A DNA stretch of 64,000 bases from NCBI GenBank assembly GCA_020746835.1, contig JAGPNK010000002.1:1736001-1800000 (forward strand), read 5' to 3'. The position numbers and the translations under genes are program-made. Every line of letters starts with the position of its first letter. The stretch's first letter is position 1. Positions 23,514 to 35,445 of this stretch are shown piece after piece. This stretch comes from Stachybotrys elegans (lineage: Eukaryota > Ascomycota > Sordariomycetes > Hypocreales > Stachybotryaceae). Below the pieces are notes generated by a model. It worked only from the letters and a program-made list of their open reading frames with translations. It ran no database searches and had not been told where the DNA came from.

Positions 23514-25216
23514 ATGCCTCCATCCCAGCTTCCCCTCGACAACTTCCCAGCTTGGGCTGGCCTGAATGATATTCACTTCGACAAGGTGGCGATCCAGGAG
23601 ATCCAGGGCAAGGGGCTTGGTCTCGCAGCAGTCTCTGACTTATCGTCTAATGGCAATGGAAACGACCGTTCTGTTTTATTACGGATCCCTCGGGAGCTCG
23701 TCTTGTCGGGAGACGCTGTCGACGAGTATGCCAAGGTGGATCACAACTTTCAACAGCTGCTCCAGGCCATTGCACCACGGGTATTATGTCATGATTGCCA
23801 TGAGCGGCTCGGATAGTAGCTGACAAGCGCAAGCAGACTCCCAGGATGAAGATTCTTCTATATCTGATAACTCATCTTGTGCTCTCAGAGCGCGATGCAA
23901 CGTCCAGAGGCGGTGTCCCAACACCCTGGACAGACTACACTAGATTCCTCCCTCGCTATATTCCTATGCCTACCATGTGGTCCTCGGACGAGCGGCAGAT
24001 GCTGCATGGAACCTCCCTCGAGGTTCGGTCTCAGATCTTTCTTTACGTTACGCCTGCTGACCGACGCTGCCTAGGCTGCTCTGGGTGCCAAGCTGGCTGT
24101 GTTGGGCAAGGAATTCGATAACCTACGTGAAAAGTCCTCTGAGCTGCCGCACTGGCAAGACCTATTCTGGGAAAAGGAGGGAGTCGACCTGCATTACTGG
24201 GTTCTCGTGGATGCATGGTACCGGTCACGCTGCCTGGAGATGCCGCAGGCAGGCAACTCGATGGTGCCGGCTCTCGACATGGTCAACCATTCCCATGACC
24301 CAACAGCATATTACGAGGAGGATGGTGACGGGGGCGTTTGTCTTCTCCTCAGACCCGGCCACACGGTCTCTAGTGGGTCCGAAATCACCATCTCCTATGG
24401 CGAGAAGCCAGCTGCAGAGATGCTGTTTAGCTACGGCTTCATAGACGCCAACACCACCAAGCATGAGCTGACTCTCCAGATTGAGCCTTTCCCTGATGAC
24501 CCGCTGGCCAAAGCCAAACTGCACGTCTTTGACCAACCACCCGTGGTCAAGCTGTCTCTAATAGACGGAAGCTATGTGTGGGAGAGCCCCTTCACCTTCC
24601 TCATGTGTCTCAACGAGGAGGATGGTCTTGAATTCAGGGTGATTCAAGATAATGAAGGCGATCGTCAACTTCAGGTTGCATGGCAGGGCGATGATGTCAC
24701 GTCCCGAGTTCACGAATTCGAATCACTCATCCGAGGACACCCGCTATGCCAGCTGTTCAGGCTCCGGGTTGTTGCCGTGCTGCATGAACTAGTCACATCC
24801 CAAGCCGAGGCACTTGCCTCGAATGCAGACACCGCTGACCAGATGGAGACGGATCAAATCCAGTATGCGAAAGCACTGAGAGATGTTGAACAGAAGATCC
24901 TCCACGAGACAGCTGAGATGCTGGATAGACAGGTACGTCCCCCGACATGTAGTGTTAGCCACGCATACTTCCCAGTAGCGGCCCCCTCCCTCCCTTGATG
25001 TCGATGTAGCAAGCGTGCGCCGTCTCCTTGCTGTCAAACTTTCGAGTCATGGTTTGCACTATTTGGCGAGTTGCTTATAGCTGACTGGCTGGTGCCTTCC
25101 AGAGATCCGAGCTTCTTGAAGACGAGAACGTGGTAAAGTATCTCGGCGGAACGGAGGATGAGGCCGGCGGCGCAGAGCTGAGTTGGCAAGCCGAGGATGC
25201 GGACGAGTTTAGTTAA
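23514..25216 (+). CDS. SET-domain protein lysine methyltransferase (Efm1/Rkm/SETD6-like)
   Basis: Non-histone lysine methyltransferase of the Rubisco-LSMT-like SET class; yeast relatives modify elongation factor 1A or ribosomal proteins. Five exons: 23514-23780, 23837-24022, 24075-24932, 25010-25051 and 25103-25216 (488 residues). The N-terminal SET half has KGLGLAA. The catalytic core is split around an iSET insert and shows VPALDMVNHSHDPTAYY (the NH motif that binds S-adenosylmethionine) and ITISYGEKPAAEMLFSYGF (the catalytic-tyrosine end). An alpha-helical C-terminal region would be the substrate-binding domain. The donor of intron 2 (GTTCGG) is unusual but keeps the frame and the conserved GTSLE-AALGAKL junction. 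The two small 3' exons are supported by splice consensus and frame only. The exact substrate is not inferable. Confidence 0.87.
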
Positions 25217-28195
25217 GGCGAGAGTCGATCAACGTGCGGCGTGCGTGCTCTAACTCACTTGTTGTGGTCGATCAATGAACCACCTCACCCCTAGGAGGAG
25301 TTTTGTTATTCATTGCCGGGCCCAGCCCTGAAGGCTTCCTCTTAAGCGACCTACATAGCAGTAGAACGTGTAGATGCTGTATGCTGATAGGGATTAGTGG
25401 CCGGGGAAATAGCAGGCGCCAGCTGACGGCTGGCTACTAGTTTGGGCTGACTGCAGCGTCCCCAGAATAGGCAGTTCTAGACCGTCATGGCCGTGGAGAG
25501 ACCTGCCAAGCCTGAAGCGCTACGGGAGCTACTTTGTGAGCAGTCGTTGAAATGCTTCGTCTCTGGATCAGAGGATGAGCTACAGCAGTCTGCTGGGACG
25601 AGACTGGGCGTCTGTCATTGAATCCAACATGGCGGTACAGTATGCGTGTTTGCAGTGGGTACGTTGCCAGCGGCAGTTGATGGTCCCAGGACGGGCAAAT
25701 GACCGTCACATAGAACCCCCAGAAGCTCATGGGAGCAGTGATGGGCGGCGTTGTGAGTGGGGATGCATGCAACTCCCCAGCCCAGGGCGTCACCGACCCC
25801 GCTCCCGTAGACGGATCTTTACAAGTTGCGGGGTGCGTTGAGCCAATGCAGCAAATCATGGGAGATGAAGTTTTTTTGATCGTTGGGATGGCCTCGCTGC
25901 TAAGAGGGGCGATGTGCGGCGGTCGTTGCCAAGGGCCAAGCAATGTTGACGTCGTTATTGCATGCGCCCGGATCGAGGTCAGTGTAAGTCGAAGTACACC
26001 TACTGCATCTTCCTCAGGTGTTGGAGAGATGGCGTTCATCAGACCATCCGGACAATATCGCCATGCATTCCTATGCAATCCCAGCCAGTCCATGCATAGT
26101 GCCTGGCAGGACAGGGTCCAGGCAATATATTTGCCGGGGGTGCCGTCGCCGTCTGCGCAGCATACATAGTACATCGTGCAGCGAGTGCGCAGAGCGAACA
26201 CGACGCAGTTCCTGGGTTCGTAGTCATGATTGTTGGTAGATTCAACAGTCGGGAGATTGCAACCACAACTTGCATGCTCCCCGGGAAATCCCACGCTGTG
26301 ATTAGCAGTGTGGCAGCCCAAGGGAGCGGGCTGATGCTAGCTTCTTTGACTTAGAAAAGGGGGTGGAGGGTATAGGACGGAGGTTTTTGGTGTCTCGTGG
26401 GCGACATCGCTTAATCAATCGCCCTAGTCGCCGCGTGGCATGTTGTCAACTTGGGCAGACAGCTCTGATGGGTACCGCTGGTGCCAATGATGGATCGTCA
26501 TGACCGGTCGTCATCATGGTTGAGCAAGGGATGAAAAGCAATAAGCTGCATGTTGGAAGACGGTGTTACCACTTGCAGCAGGTTGAGCGCTGGTTGGACA
26601 GTGTAGAGCTGCATGTAATGAATCCTTGGAAGGAGAAAGGGACTTGGGTTGGGGCAGGCAAGAACAGTAGGATCGAGGCCGGGTGAAACCTCCGTCACGA
26701 CACGATCCAAGCACCCAGGCCCGGTTCCTTCCGTTAATTCCATCCATCCGCATCATGCCTGCAATGCCCTCCTTGTTTCTCTTTCCATTTCTTGAGCACC
26801 CAATAGACTGCCACTGGTCTGGATTAGACGACCCGATGAGTTGTACTCAAGTACTTAGTAAGTGCAGATCTACGGTCTCCAGACAGAGGGACATTGATTG
26901 CACCCCATATCTTAGAAAGGTGACAGATCGTCGTTTCTTACATTAACTGGGAATTGCAACCCAGGCATGCAAATATGTAGAAGAGCCTACCTCAGCCCAT
27001 TCTCGTTATTGCCCCATCTTCTTCAGCGCATACCGATCCCTTTCCGGTCAGGGCCCGGAAGGCACAACAAACAGCGAAATGCTGCAAGGTGAGATGTGTT
27101 GGCCGACCAGTACATCCAATCCTTTGTCCAAAGTAGGTTGCAGACCAACCAAATAAGTACCGAGTTTGCGAGGCTTCCTCCACCCATCCACACTCGTTTG
27201 CATCTCATCCATTCATGCGCCGTGATCGTTCATTCCTTCAAGCATCCACCATCTATCTCACCGACCGACTGCTTGCTTATACTTTAGCTAGCGAAAGCGG
27301 CAGACCCCACACTCATCCTCCTCTCAGCGGGACTCTGGGGTGAAGCAAACCCTACTATGTACCTCCTTTATTATGTACTTGCAAGGCAGCCTGATGGATG
27401 GTGTTTGGTCAAGAGGCACTAGTGTCAATCGGCCCCCCGGATTTCTACTAATTCAATGGCTTCTACTGGCTGCCCCAGCCTGTTCCCACGCTGCGCCCCC
27501 GCCACTTCCACTTCCCCCAGATTGGTGGGCGCCTTCCATGAGGTACCCTGTCGCACCCGCCCCCTCTTGCCCGTCGCCAGGCAAGACGACAGGGCAGGGA
27601 AGGTCACTTCTCCGGATGGGTGTGGGACAGGTACCATGTACTCCGTACCTACCTACTTATCTACCTAAGTATGGTAGGTACTAACTCTCCGTAATGATGG
27701 CGTTGGGGCGACAGGGTGCTTGGTCGGGTCCGTCCCAATCCAGTTCTGTGTGAATTGAATTTCTAGTGCAGAGGATACCTAGATTCCGGGCCCGCTGTTC
27801 AGTTGAACATCAACATCCCCACCGTCCACGTCCTGAGGCGGGACTTCGTTCATCCTTCTCTCCCACATATCAACTCCCGCCGCCTTATCCGGTCGCTCGC
27901 CATCACTATCTCGACACCTTCAGCCAGACGGATTTCTCCCTTGCCTTGCGCCTCCGGTTTCTATGCTCGCGACTTCTTCCGTGCACGAACCTTGCATGGG
28001 ACAGCTCTAGCTGCAACCCCGACTCAACGCTGTCTTGCGGCTTCGTCGCAGTCCAATAACCCACTCACTGCCTGCCGCCGCCGTCCCACCACAGACGCAT
28101 ATAGACGTACACACATATCCTTCCACTGCGTTGGAGACCACGCATCCCACGAACACCAGACCTGAGACACGGTCCACCGCCCCCCAACCGTCGCC
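25217..28195. other. Intergenic 3 kb: SET 3' end, unexplained DNA and long facB upstream region
   Basis: No recognisable gene. It contains an ATG-initiated open frame on the minus strand (25485-26174, listed separately as doubtful) and several motifs of TACCTACC/GGTAGGTA type near 27645-27680, including the 16-mer GTACTCCGTACCTACC at 27638-27653. Short upstream ATG frames occur in the last kilobase before facB, so its leader may be long and carry upstream reading frames. Confidence 0.55.
25485..26174 (-). CDS. Doubtful orphan open frame, 229 residues
   Basis: A stop-free frame of 230 codons counted from its first ATG (26174); the frame stays open further upstream to a TTG at 26321. The translation (MYYVCCADGDGTPGKYIAW..) has no domain, signal peptide or repeat I recognise and is rich in Thr, Pro, Ser and Ala. 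A 146-residue frame lies on the opposite strand in the same place. It may be chance in GC-moderate DNA, a lineage-specific gene, or a decayed one. I would not annotate it as a gene without transcript data. Confidence 0.15.
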   Translation of the reverse strand: MYYVCCADGDGTPGKYIAWTLSCQALCMDWLGLHRNAWRYCPDGLMNAISPTPEEDAVGVLRLTLTSIRAHAITTSTLLGPWQRPPHIAPLSSEAIPTIKKTSSPMICCIGSTHPATCKDPSTGAGSVTPWAGELHASPLTTPPITAPMSFWGFYVTVICPSWDHQLPLATYPLQTRILYRHVGFNDRRPVSSQQTAVAHPLIQRRSISTTAHKVAPVALQAWQVSPRP

Positions 28196-31035
28196 ATGCC
28201 TGGAATCCTCCCCATGAAGGTCATCAAGGTCGGGTCCAGCTCCCAGAGCCGTATCGCCCAGGCCTGCGACCGCTGCCGCAGCAAAAAGATTCGTTGCGAT
28301 GGCATCCGCCCGACCTGCTCGCAATGTGCCAACGTCGGCTTCGAATGCCGCACCAGCGACAAGCTGAGTCGCCGCGCCTTTCCTCGTGGATACACCGAAT
28401 CGCTTGAAGAGAGGGTCCGCGTCCTTGAGGCTGAAGTTAGAGAGTTGAAGGACCTCTTGGACGAGAAGGATGAGAAGATTGAGATGCTATCCAAAATGGA
28501 AGCCAACCGCCATCAGCGCCGCACTCCAGGAGCCTCTCCCAGCGCCTCCGAGGCATCCGAACCGAGAAGAGACTCCCAGTCTCGAGATGACACTTTCCGT
28601 GTCCAGCCCACCCCTTTGTTACTTGGCGTCGAGAACTCTGATTCGTATTTCATGGGTTCATCCAGTGGTCGATGCTTCATCGGTATGCATGAATTCCCTT
28701 TTACCAAGCTACGTATGAAAAACCCATTGGCTAATTCCATGTAGAGGCCTTGAAGCGCAGGATGAATGAGACGGACAGGCCGTGCGTCGACTTCAGCCCT
28801 GACGCCTTCCTGCATATCCAAGGATGCCAACCGCTGGTCCCTACTTCAGTCGATCAGCCTCTCACGCCTCCTCCGCGAATCTTCTCTGATCGCTGCGTCA
28901 ATGTGTATTTCCAGGAGTGGGCACCCCTGTTTCCGGTTCTGCACAAGCCGACGTTTCTGCAAGTGTACGAAGATTTCGTTGCGGATCCCGAAAATCTCAA
29001 GAACAACCACAAGATTGCACAGCTCTATTTGGTTTTCAGCATCGCCGGACTCGCCTCGGACTTGCCCGACCTCGACCAGCTGGCCATATGTGAGAAGCGT
29101 TGGGTTCATGCCCTCGACGCTGTTCTCGTCGAGGACACCATTGCCACACTGCAGTGCCTTATCCTTGCCCTCTTGTATTGCACCATAAGGGCCGACTACA
29201 AGCGTCTCCAGCATTACAAGGGCGTTGCTGTTGGCTTGTCTCACCGCCTGGGCCTACACCAGTCCCAAAAGCGCTTCTCTTTTGGGGCCCTAACGACCGA
29301 GACAAGGAAGAAGGTCTTTTGGACTCTGTATACTCTCGACTGGTAAGCTGCGTGACACGCCATACCTCTATAACTCTCTAACCTGCCTTAGCTTTACTGC
29401 TACGATACTAGGCCTTCCAAAGCTCCTGAAGGAGGAAGACGTTCAGGCCGAGTATCCGGCTGATACCGATGATGAGTATGTCACAGAAAATGGATTCCAG
29501 CCTACACTCCCTGGTGAATGTACGCGCCTTTCGAGTGCCTTGGCCTTGTTCCGAGGCTCGCGCATCCTCGCCCATGTGCTGGAGGAGATATATCCAGCTG
29601 TCACGCCGCACGAGCTCTCTCTCCAGCGGATGGGCATGCTGGCAGACGAACTGGATGGATGGTACGCGAAGCTACCGTCTCATCTGAGACTCAACTTTTC
29701 TCAAGACAAGCCATCCACAGACATTACCGGCAGCAGATCGCCTCTTCTGGTACGTCTTTCTGACAAACCCACCCATCGTGAATCTGCGGCTCAGCTAACT
29801 CGGAACAGGCTTTGGTATATTATCATATTCGTATGCTGATATACCGCCCTGCGGTTGGTTCTACCCTTGGTCCCAAAGCTGCTCCAGCCTTGCTTGCCAT
29901 CGCCGAGTCGAGCAAACACGTCGTCCAAATTGTGCAGCTTCTTGAGGAGCGAAACATGACCTTTGCCATGTGCATGAACAAGGGCGATGTCCTCGCCATT
30001 TGCGGCATGATACATCTCTATCACCGACTCGAGCTCAAGCCAGAGAGCAAATTGATGCGGGAGAACGAGCGTCTGATCAATGTGATCACGAAGCTTCTTT
30101 TCAAGTCGGGTGCTTCCGGCTTCATTGAGTTCAAACGAGCAGCCAGCAGTCTGGTTACGCTTGAAGAGCCATCGGAGAAGACGCCTCCGCCACAACCACG
30201 GGCCACATCCATGGCAGCCCCCATGTCGGGCCGCTCTGTACCCACTGCACCCCAGCCAAGGCACATGTCTACACCTACCTCTCGGCTCGCAGGTCGTCAG
30301 TCATGGGCTACGGCGAGCGAGACCGACCTTCTCCAGCAGCAGCAGAAGCTTCGACGTATGACGATGCCGACCCTGCCGGGTCAGCGGCCCCAGTTTCAGA
30401 GATCAATCTCGCGCCAGTCCTTTGAGAACCTGCCGCAAGATATGTTCGCTGGCCATCAGAACGCCGCGCCACATGCTTCGCGAGCCAGCAGTGGATCGTC
30501 CCCCAGCAGTGCCCGATCAAGGCTTGACTATATGCCTCTTGGGAACACACATCCACAGTCCCACGCATCGTCGCCAGGCCCAACTTTCGTCCAAGCGCCC
30601 GGCACTGTGCATGTGCAGAACCAACGAGTCGCTGGCGCTCCAGTCGTGCGATCGCTCAACATGACAGATCCTGAATGGGAAGCGTTGCTCGGAGAAATGG
30701 ACGGCGGGTTGAATAATGTATACGATGCCATCTACGGCGGCCCTGGCTTTGCCCAAGAGACACCGACTTCGGCCACGGCCAACAGCAACAGCGATTGGTC
30801 TCCCGATACCTTTGACCTGAGCTCATTCAATCTCGGCGATTTTGAGACAGACCAGCCCCCACCGCGAAGCGTACACAGCCTCAGTGACGACAGTGTCAGC
30901 TCTCAAGACGAGATAACGGCTACGGCAATGGCACAGATGATCAACCCGGCCGACTTTTCTAGTCAACTACTTGCTGTCGACTGCAGCAACCCGAAGAACT
31001 TCATGTTGGAAGGGCTACAAGCGTTTCCGGTCTAG
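28196..31035 (+). CDS. facB: Zn2Cys6 transcription activator FacB/Cat8 (acetate use and gluconeogenesis)
   Basis: Nuclear activator of acetate-utilisation, glyoxylate-cycle and gluconeogenic genes (A. nidulans FacB, N. crassa ACU-15, yeast Cat8). Exons are 28196-28682, 28745-29342, 29392-29749 and 29809-31035 (889 residues; FacB is about the same size). The binuclear zinc cluster is at residues 24-51 with spacing CX2CX6CX6CX2CX6C ([11 protein letters not shown]..), followed by the family-specific linker [14 protein letters not shown] and a leucine-zipper-like coiled coil to about residue 100. The fungal transcription-factor middle homology domain runs from about 190 to 520 ([28 protein letters not shown].. 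and [15 protein letters not shown] restored across intron 2). The C-terminal third is Ser/Pro/Gln-rich with acidic patches ([25 protein letters not shown]) likely to be the activation region. All splice joins keep frame. Confidence 0.95.
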
Positions 31036-31745
31036 GTTCTCACATGGATCGGGATGGAGGGAGTGCATTTATAACATACTTGTTTGAGCGAGTCCTTGGA
31101 TAGTGCCATGTCGTGTTTCAAGTAAGGCGTTACAGGGCCTGGTATAGGCAGCGGGCTGAGGGTAGTGACGGCAAGCTTGGATGTATGGATCTTCGTTTAC
31201 TCGGTTTGGATAGGGATCGGAGCAGGAGTGACGGATGGATACCTATGGCTCAACATAGGAGAGCTACATGTGAATTGGATGGACATGGACATAGGGGAGC
31301 AATACGAGCAAATGTTTTGTTTCTTGCGATTCTTGGGCCCTCCCTTCTCATCAACGTCCCTACGTATGTTTATATTGTACTCAGGCCTGCATCCTTGGTC
31401 CACTAATAGGGGTCCATCCTACCCGCACGTGGCGTCTGACAAGAATAGCGAAAGATCCCTGAGGGTCGTTGGCGGACTTGGCAGCGGGGTTTAGGCAGTT
31501 TTAACGGCTCCCCGGTTCAGATCCATCCTCCCATTCCGGGTGCTTACATTGTTAGAAACTCGCCGGAGATAAGTCTAAGCTCCAGCTCTGGCATCAACCT
31601 CACTTCCAACTCTCATCTCCAACGTCAATTCATCCATTATATACATACAAACGACCAGAAAAAAGACGGCAGCCAGCACCAGCCTTTGTCATTGCCTCCT
31701 CAACATCCCTTCAACGATCCCTCAACTAGCCTCATCTCGCCCAGC
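31036..31745. other. Intergenic: facB 3' end and GDPD promoter
   Basis: No gene seen. The 150 bp before the GDPD ATG are rich in C and T with few G, typical of a fungal leader. Confidence 0.5.
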
Positions 31746-33090
31746 ATGGCCGCCGAGGCTCAGCCGCTCCTCAACACAGTCCGCAGATCAATCCCCAAAT
31801 GTTTGTCACCTCCTCCTCCTCCTCCTTCTTCCTCCCTTGCCCGTCTCACAAGCCGCGCGAGGAAGCCCCCTGGGCCGTGGCGCTCAAGTCGCAGCGCAAT
31901 GACGGGCGATACCTGCCGCAGAACATTGCGCACCGCGGCTACAAGGCCGAGTTTCCCGAGAACACCATGGCGGGCTTCAAGGCGGCCGTCGGCGTCGGCG
32001 CGCACGCGATAGAGACGGACCTGCACCTGTCCTCGGACGGCGTCATTGTTCTCACACATGTGGGTTGTTCTTTTACTCCATCTCGTTGCTCTCCCACCCT
32101 CCGTTGATGTACTGCTAAATGGTAGGATAGGATGGAAGCCTCAAGAGGACGTATGGCGTGGAGAAAAAGGTCAATGAGTGTACGTGGGAGTATCTGTCCA
32201 CGCTCAAGACGGTCCGCGAACCGCACGAGAGTATGCCTCGGCTGCTGGACTTGTTGGAGTGGCTGGCAGAACCGGAACTGGAGAAGACGTGGGTTGTGTT
32301 GGACATCAAGGTGATATGCTCCCCCTTCCATCCGTCTCACCCTTCTTCACTGACGCTCGTGTCTCAGATGGACGACTCAGCTGAAGATCTCCTATCCGCC
32401 CTGGTTCATGTCCTTGCACAAGTCCCGGCATCTGTCCCGTGGGATAAGCGCATCGTCCTCGGCTGCTGGAACGTGAGTTTGCAACCCCCATTCTACTCTA
32501 CCCTGCCCTGCCCTTCTCTACCAAGAACATGCCTCCTCTGACTCCTCCGACAGGCTACCTTTCTCGAGACGGCACGCCGCCTTCTCCCTGCCTACCCCCT
32601 CGCCCTAATCTCCTTCTCTACTCTGTACGCGCGCCACTTCCTCCCCGTCACCAACGTCGGGTTCAACATGCTGCGCCAGAGCATCCTCGGCTACCTTGGC
32701 GGCTCCTTCCTGCGCGCCGCCCACCAGCGCGATCGCCTCGTCCTCTCCTGGACCGTCAACGACGAGGCCGCCATGCGCTGGTGCCTTGACAGGAACCTCC
32801 AGCGGCGGCAGGCCGGCGTGGCGGCTACCGGTGGTGCCCGCGTCCTGGATGGCGTCATCACGGATGATCCCAAGCTCTTCCGCGAGGTGTGCGAGCGCTG
32901 GGAGGATGAGCAGGATGGGAAAGCCGCCCCGCCGCCCAAGGCAGGCTTGGCGAGCCGCGTGCGCTCGTCCATGGGGTTTGCTTTTTTCCAGGTCATGATA
33001 GCCATGTATCACTTCCTCGGCGTATATGTCCACGGCCATATGAATTCTATCAAGGACCGGGCGGCCTTGGAAGCTTCAGAGAAGAAGTGA
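31746..33090 (+). CDS. Glycerophosphodiester phosphodiesterase family protein (GDPD)
   Basis: Hydrolyses glycerophosphodiesters to glycerol-3-phosphate and an alcohol. Five exons in my model: 31746-31800, 31866-32059, 32131-32310, 32368-32472 and 32554-33090 (356 residues). Catalytic landmarks are IAHRGYKAEFPENT (HRG and PEN), AIETDLHLSSDG (E..D metal ligands) and the VLTHD histidine, with H-D joined across intron 2. TNVGFN and SWTVNDEAAM mark the later barrel strands. A hydrophobic C-terminal stretch (FAFFQVMIAMYHFLGVYV) may anchor the protein in a membrane. The first intron is the weak point. The 31865 acceptor gives a neat SIPK-S-PWAVALKSQRN join but skips two nearer AGs. The alternative is initiation at the ATG at 31799 with no intron, changing only the N-terminal ~25 residues. 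Confidence 0.88.
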
Positions 33091-33425
33091 GGAAATGTAA
33101 TGAACCAAAATATGACATAGGACAATTTTCATAGTGAGGCAATCTGTGCTGCAATACATCCAATAGGGCTTTAATACAATACGATTTGCATACCGCCAGT
33201 GTCGCAATGCATCTTGGATATATATATCTTGGCATCACAGCCAACAGTCGATCGCGGAACGAATATGACGAATATCATATAATTTCAACGCCAAAGCTAC
33301 TATGGACCAAAGACCGACGCCTACAAAATGCACAACCAGCCAGACAAGGCCATGCATGCATACCCCCCCTGGTGATTAGCCTCACGAAATGCCACAGCAG
33401 GGAGCGCAGGACGCCGCGGAGCCCT
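33091..33425. other. Convergent intergenic: GDPD and RTF1 3' ends
   Basis: 335 bp, AT-rich, no gene seen; both 3' untranslated regions must lie here. Confidence 0.5.
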
Positions 33426-35445
33426 TTATATCTCCACGTCAATCTCGAGATCCAGAGAGCCAATGACATCGTCGTCCATGAGGGGTTTGTGGATGGTCGG
33501 CACGCCCTTGTTCTCCGAGTACTTGTCTTCCCGGAGCTTGGCAAGGTGCGGGAGGCCCTGCTGCTTGGTGGCGCCGACGACGGGCGTGCCGTTGGCGGGC
33601 GTGCTCTTGCCGCTGCCGTTGGCCTTCTTCTCGGCGCTCTCGTTGACGTCGTGCACGAACTTGGCCTTGGTGCGGAGCCGCCGTGACGGGTCGTCCTCGA
33701 TCTGCTCGCCGCGCTTAAGGGCCAGCTCGATCTCGCGAGCCCGGGCCTTCTCCTTGAGCTGGGCTCTGCGCACCCCCTCCACGTTGAGGCGGCGGTTCTC
33801 CCGGTTGCGCTCGGCAAGACGATCCTGCTCGGAGCCGGACTTGGTGGCCTCGGGGTTCTTGGTCGGGCCCAGCGTCGTCTTGAAGGCCAGGCGCTGCGTG
33901 CCGAGCTTGTCCAGCTCAACCTGCAGCTCCTCCACCTTTTGCTCGTCGCCCCTTTCGCGCGCTTCTTCGAGGAGCCGTGCTACCCTTTCCCGCTCTGCAG
34001 GGTCGAATCTTCGGCGTAGCTCATTCTTCCTTGTCAACCGGGCCTTGATCTCCTCGCTGGTCCATTTGTGGTTGATCAGCCCATTGATGTCGTCAATCTT
34101 GTCAGAGAGGTACGACTTCAGAGGCAGTTTCACATCATCGTTGTGGCATGCGACCTTGTACCGGTTGAGTTCGTTCTAACAAGTAGTCAGTACCGTCTCT
34201 TGGTGCTTGTCTTGCGCTCATCTTACCTCTGTAAACTTGCCGCTCGAGGCAGCGATGAAAGGAAACTCCTTCACGGCCTTTCCGTGCGCTGCCTTCACGT
34301 ACTGATCAGTCACAAAGCTACCGTTGGGCCCACTGAGCGCATAGGGTCGGCTGGTAGTAAAGCCTTGGGTTCACGTTAGCATCATCCTGTCATGTGTGGC
34401 GATCCTGTGTACACACCTTTGATGACAGCCATACGGTACTGCTCCAAACCCGTCTCAGGATGAGGGCCCAGCGCGATACGAATGTAGCACCCGGTGATGG
34501 CGGCCTCGAACCCGGGAGTAAAGCAGACCTGCGCAAACTCGTTGCGGCCAAGCCGGACTCTCTCAAAGTCTCGCAGTTCAGGGGGGGGCAGCTCCCGCGG
34601 TGCCTCCTCAGCAGGGCTTTTCGAGCGAGGGCGACCGTAATCGTCGTCGCTCTCTTCCGGCTCGGCGGATCCTCTGGCGCCCGGCGAGAAGTCATCCCTG
34701 CGCCTGTCCTTGTCCTCCTGTCGCTGCTTCTTCTCGGCACGCCTCCTCCGCAAGGAGTCCATGGCAGTCTCGCCGCGACGGGGACGCGACGACCGTCCCT
34801 GCCCATCCTCGAGCTCTGCGCTGTCGGCGCTGCGCTTCTTCTTGCCCTGCTTCTTTTCTTCGTTCTCGGCCTTGGTGACCATCTGCCGAAGCAGGCGGTT
34901 CCGTCGCTGGTCCTCGATCTCTGACACACGCTCGGCGATGATCTGCTCTCGCTCCACCTCCCGCATCGCCATGATCTCCGCCTTCTCTGCTTGGCTCACG
35001 TACATGCCGTCGACGGGGTACTTGTTATCGTCGTCGGCGGGTGCTGATGCCTTTCCGCGAGACGGTTCTGCGTCGGAGTCGGACTCGTCCATGGGCGCGG
35101 ACTCGAGAGAGTTTGGCGATGATGCGGCGGATGATCTGTCCAAGACCTGTCAGCAGCTGTCCAACGTGGGCGCGGACCTTGTCCGCTATTGTCGTTGACA
35201 TGGCGAGTGGCGATGCGATGCGACGCGAAGCAGCTGCCTGTAGCTGTTGAATAGCAAATTGTCACTTACGCTTCACCCTCCTCCTCTGAGTCATCGTTTC
35301 TCGGTCGCCGCTTCGTCTTCTTCGCTGACTTCTTGTCTCTGGGTGGTGGAGAGGCAGACTGGTCTCTGCTCTCGTTTCCGGACCCCTCGTCCTCGGAGTC
35401 TGAGCCACCCGCAAGGGCGAGGAGCTCGTCGTCGATGTCGGCCAT
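33426..35445 (-). CDS. rtf1: Paf1-complex subunit Rtf1 (Plus3 domain)
   Basis: Subunit of the RNA polymerase II-associated Paf1 complex; it promotes H2B ubiquitination and binds phosphorylated Spt5. Exons are 35445-35270, 35135-34417, 34363-34227 and 34175-33426 (593 residues). The acidic N-terminus (DDELLALAGGSDSEDEGSG) is typical. The middle is a highly charged low-complexity segment that includes the histone-modification region. The Plus3 domain runs from about residue 245 to 380 (ELRDFERVRLGRNEF..CFTPGFEAAITGCYIRI..YRMAVIK-GFTTSRPYAL) and is joined across two introns. Then follow a helical charged region (EEIKARLTRKNELRRRFDPAERERVARLLEEA) and the C-terminal Paf1-binding tail. The 134-nt first intron is the longest in the gene and could hide alternative acceptors. 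The gene is divergent from COQ7 with a 524-bp shared promoter. Confidence 0.95.
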
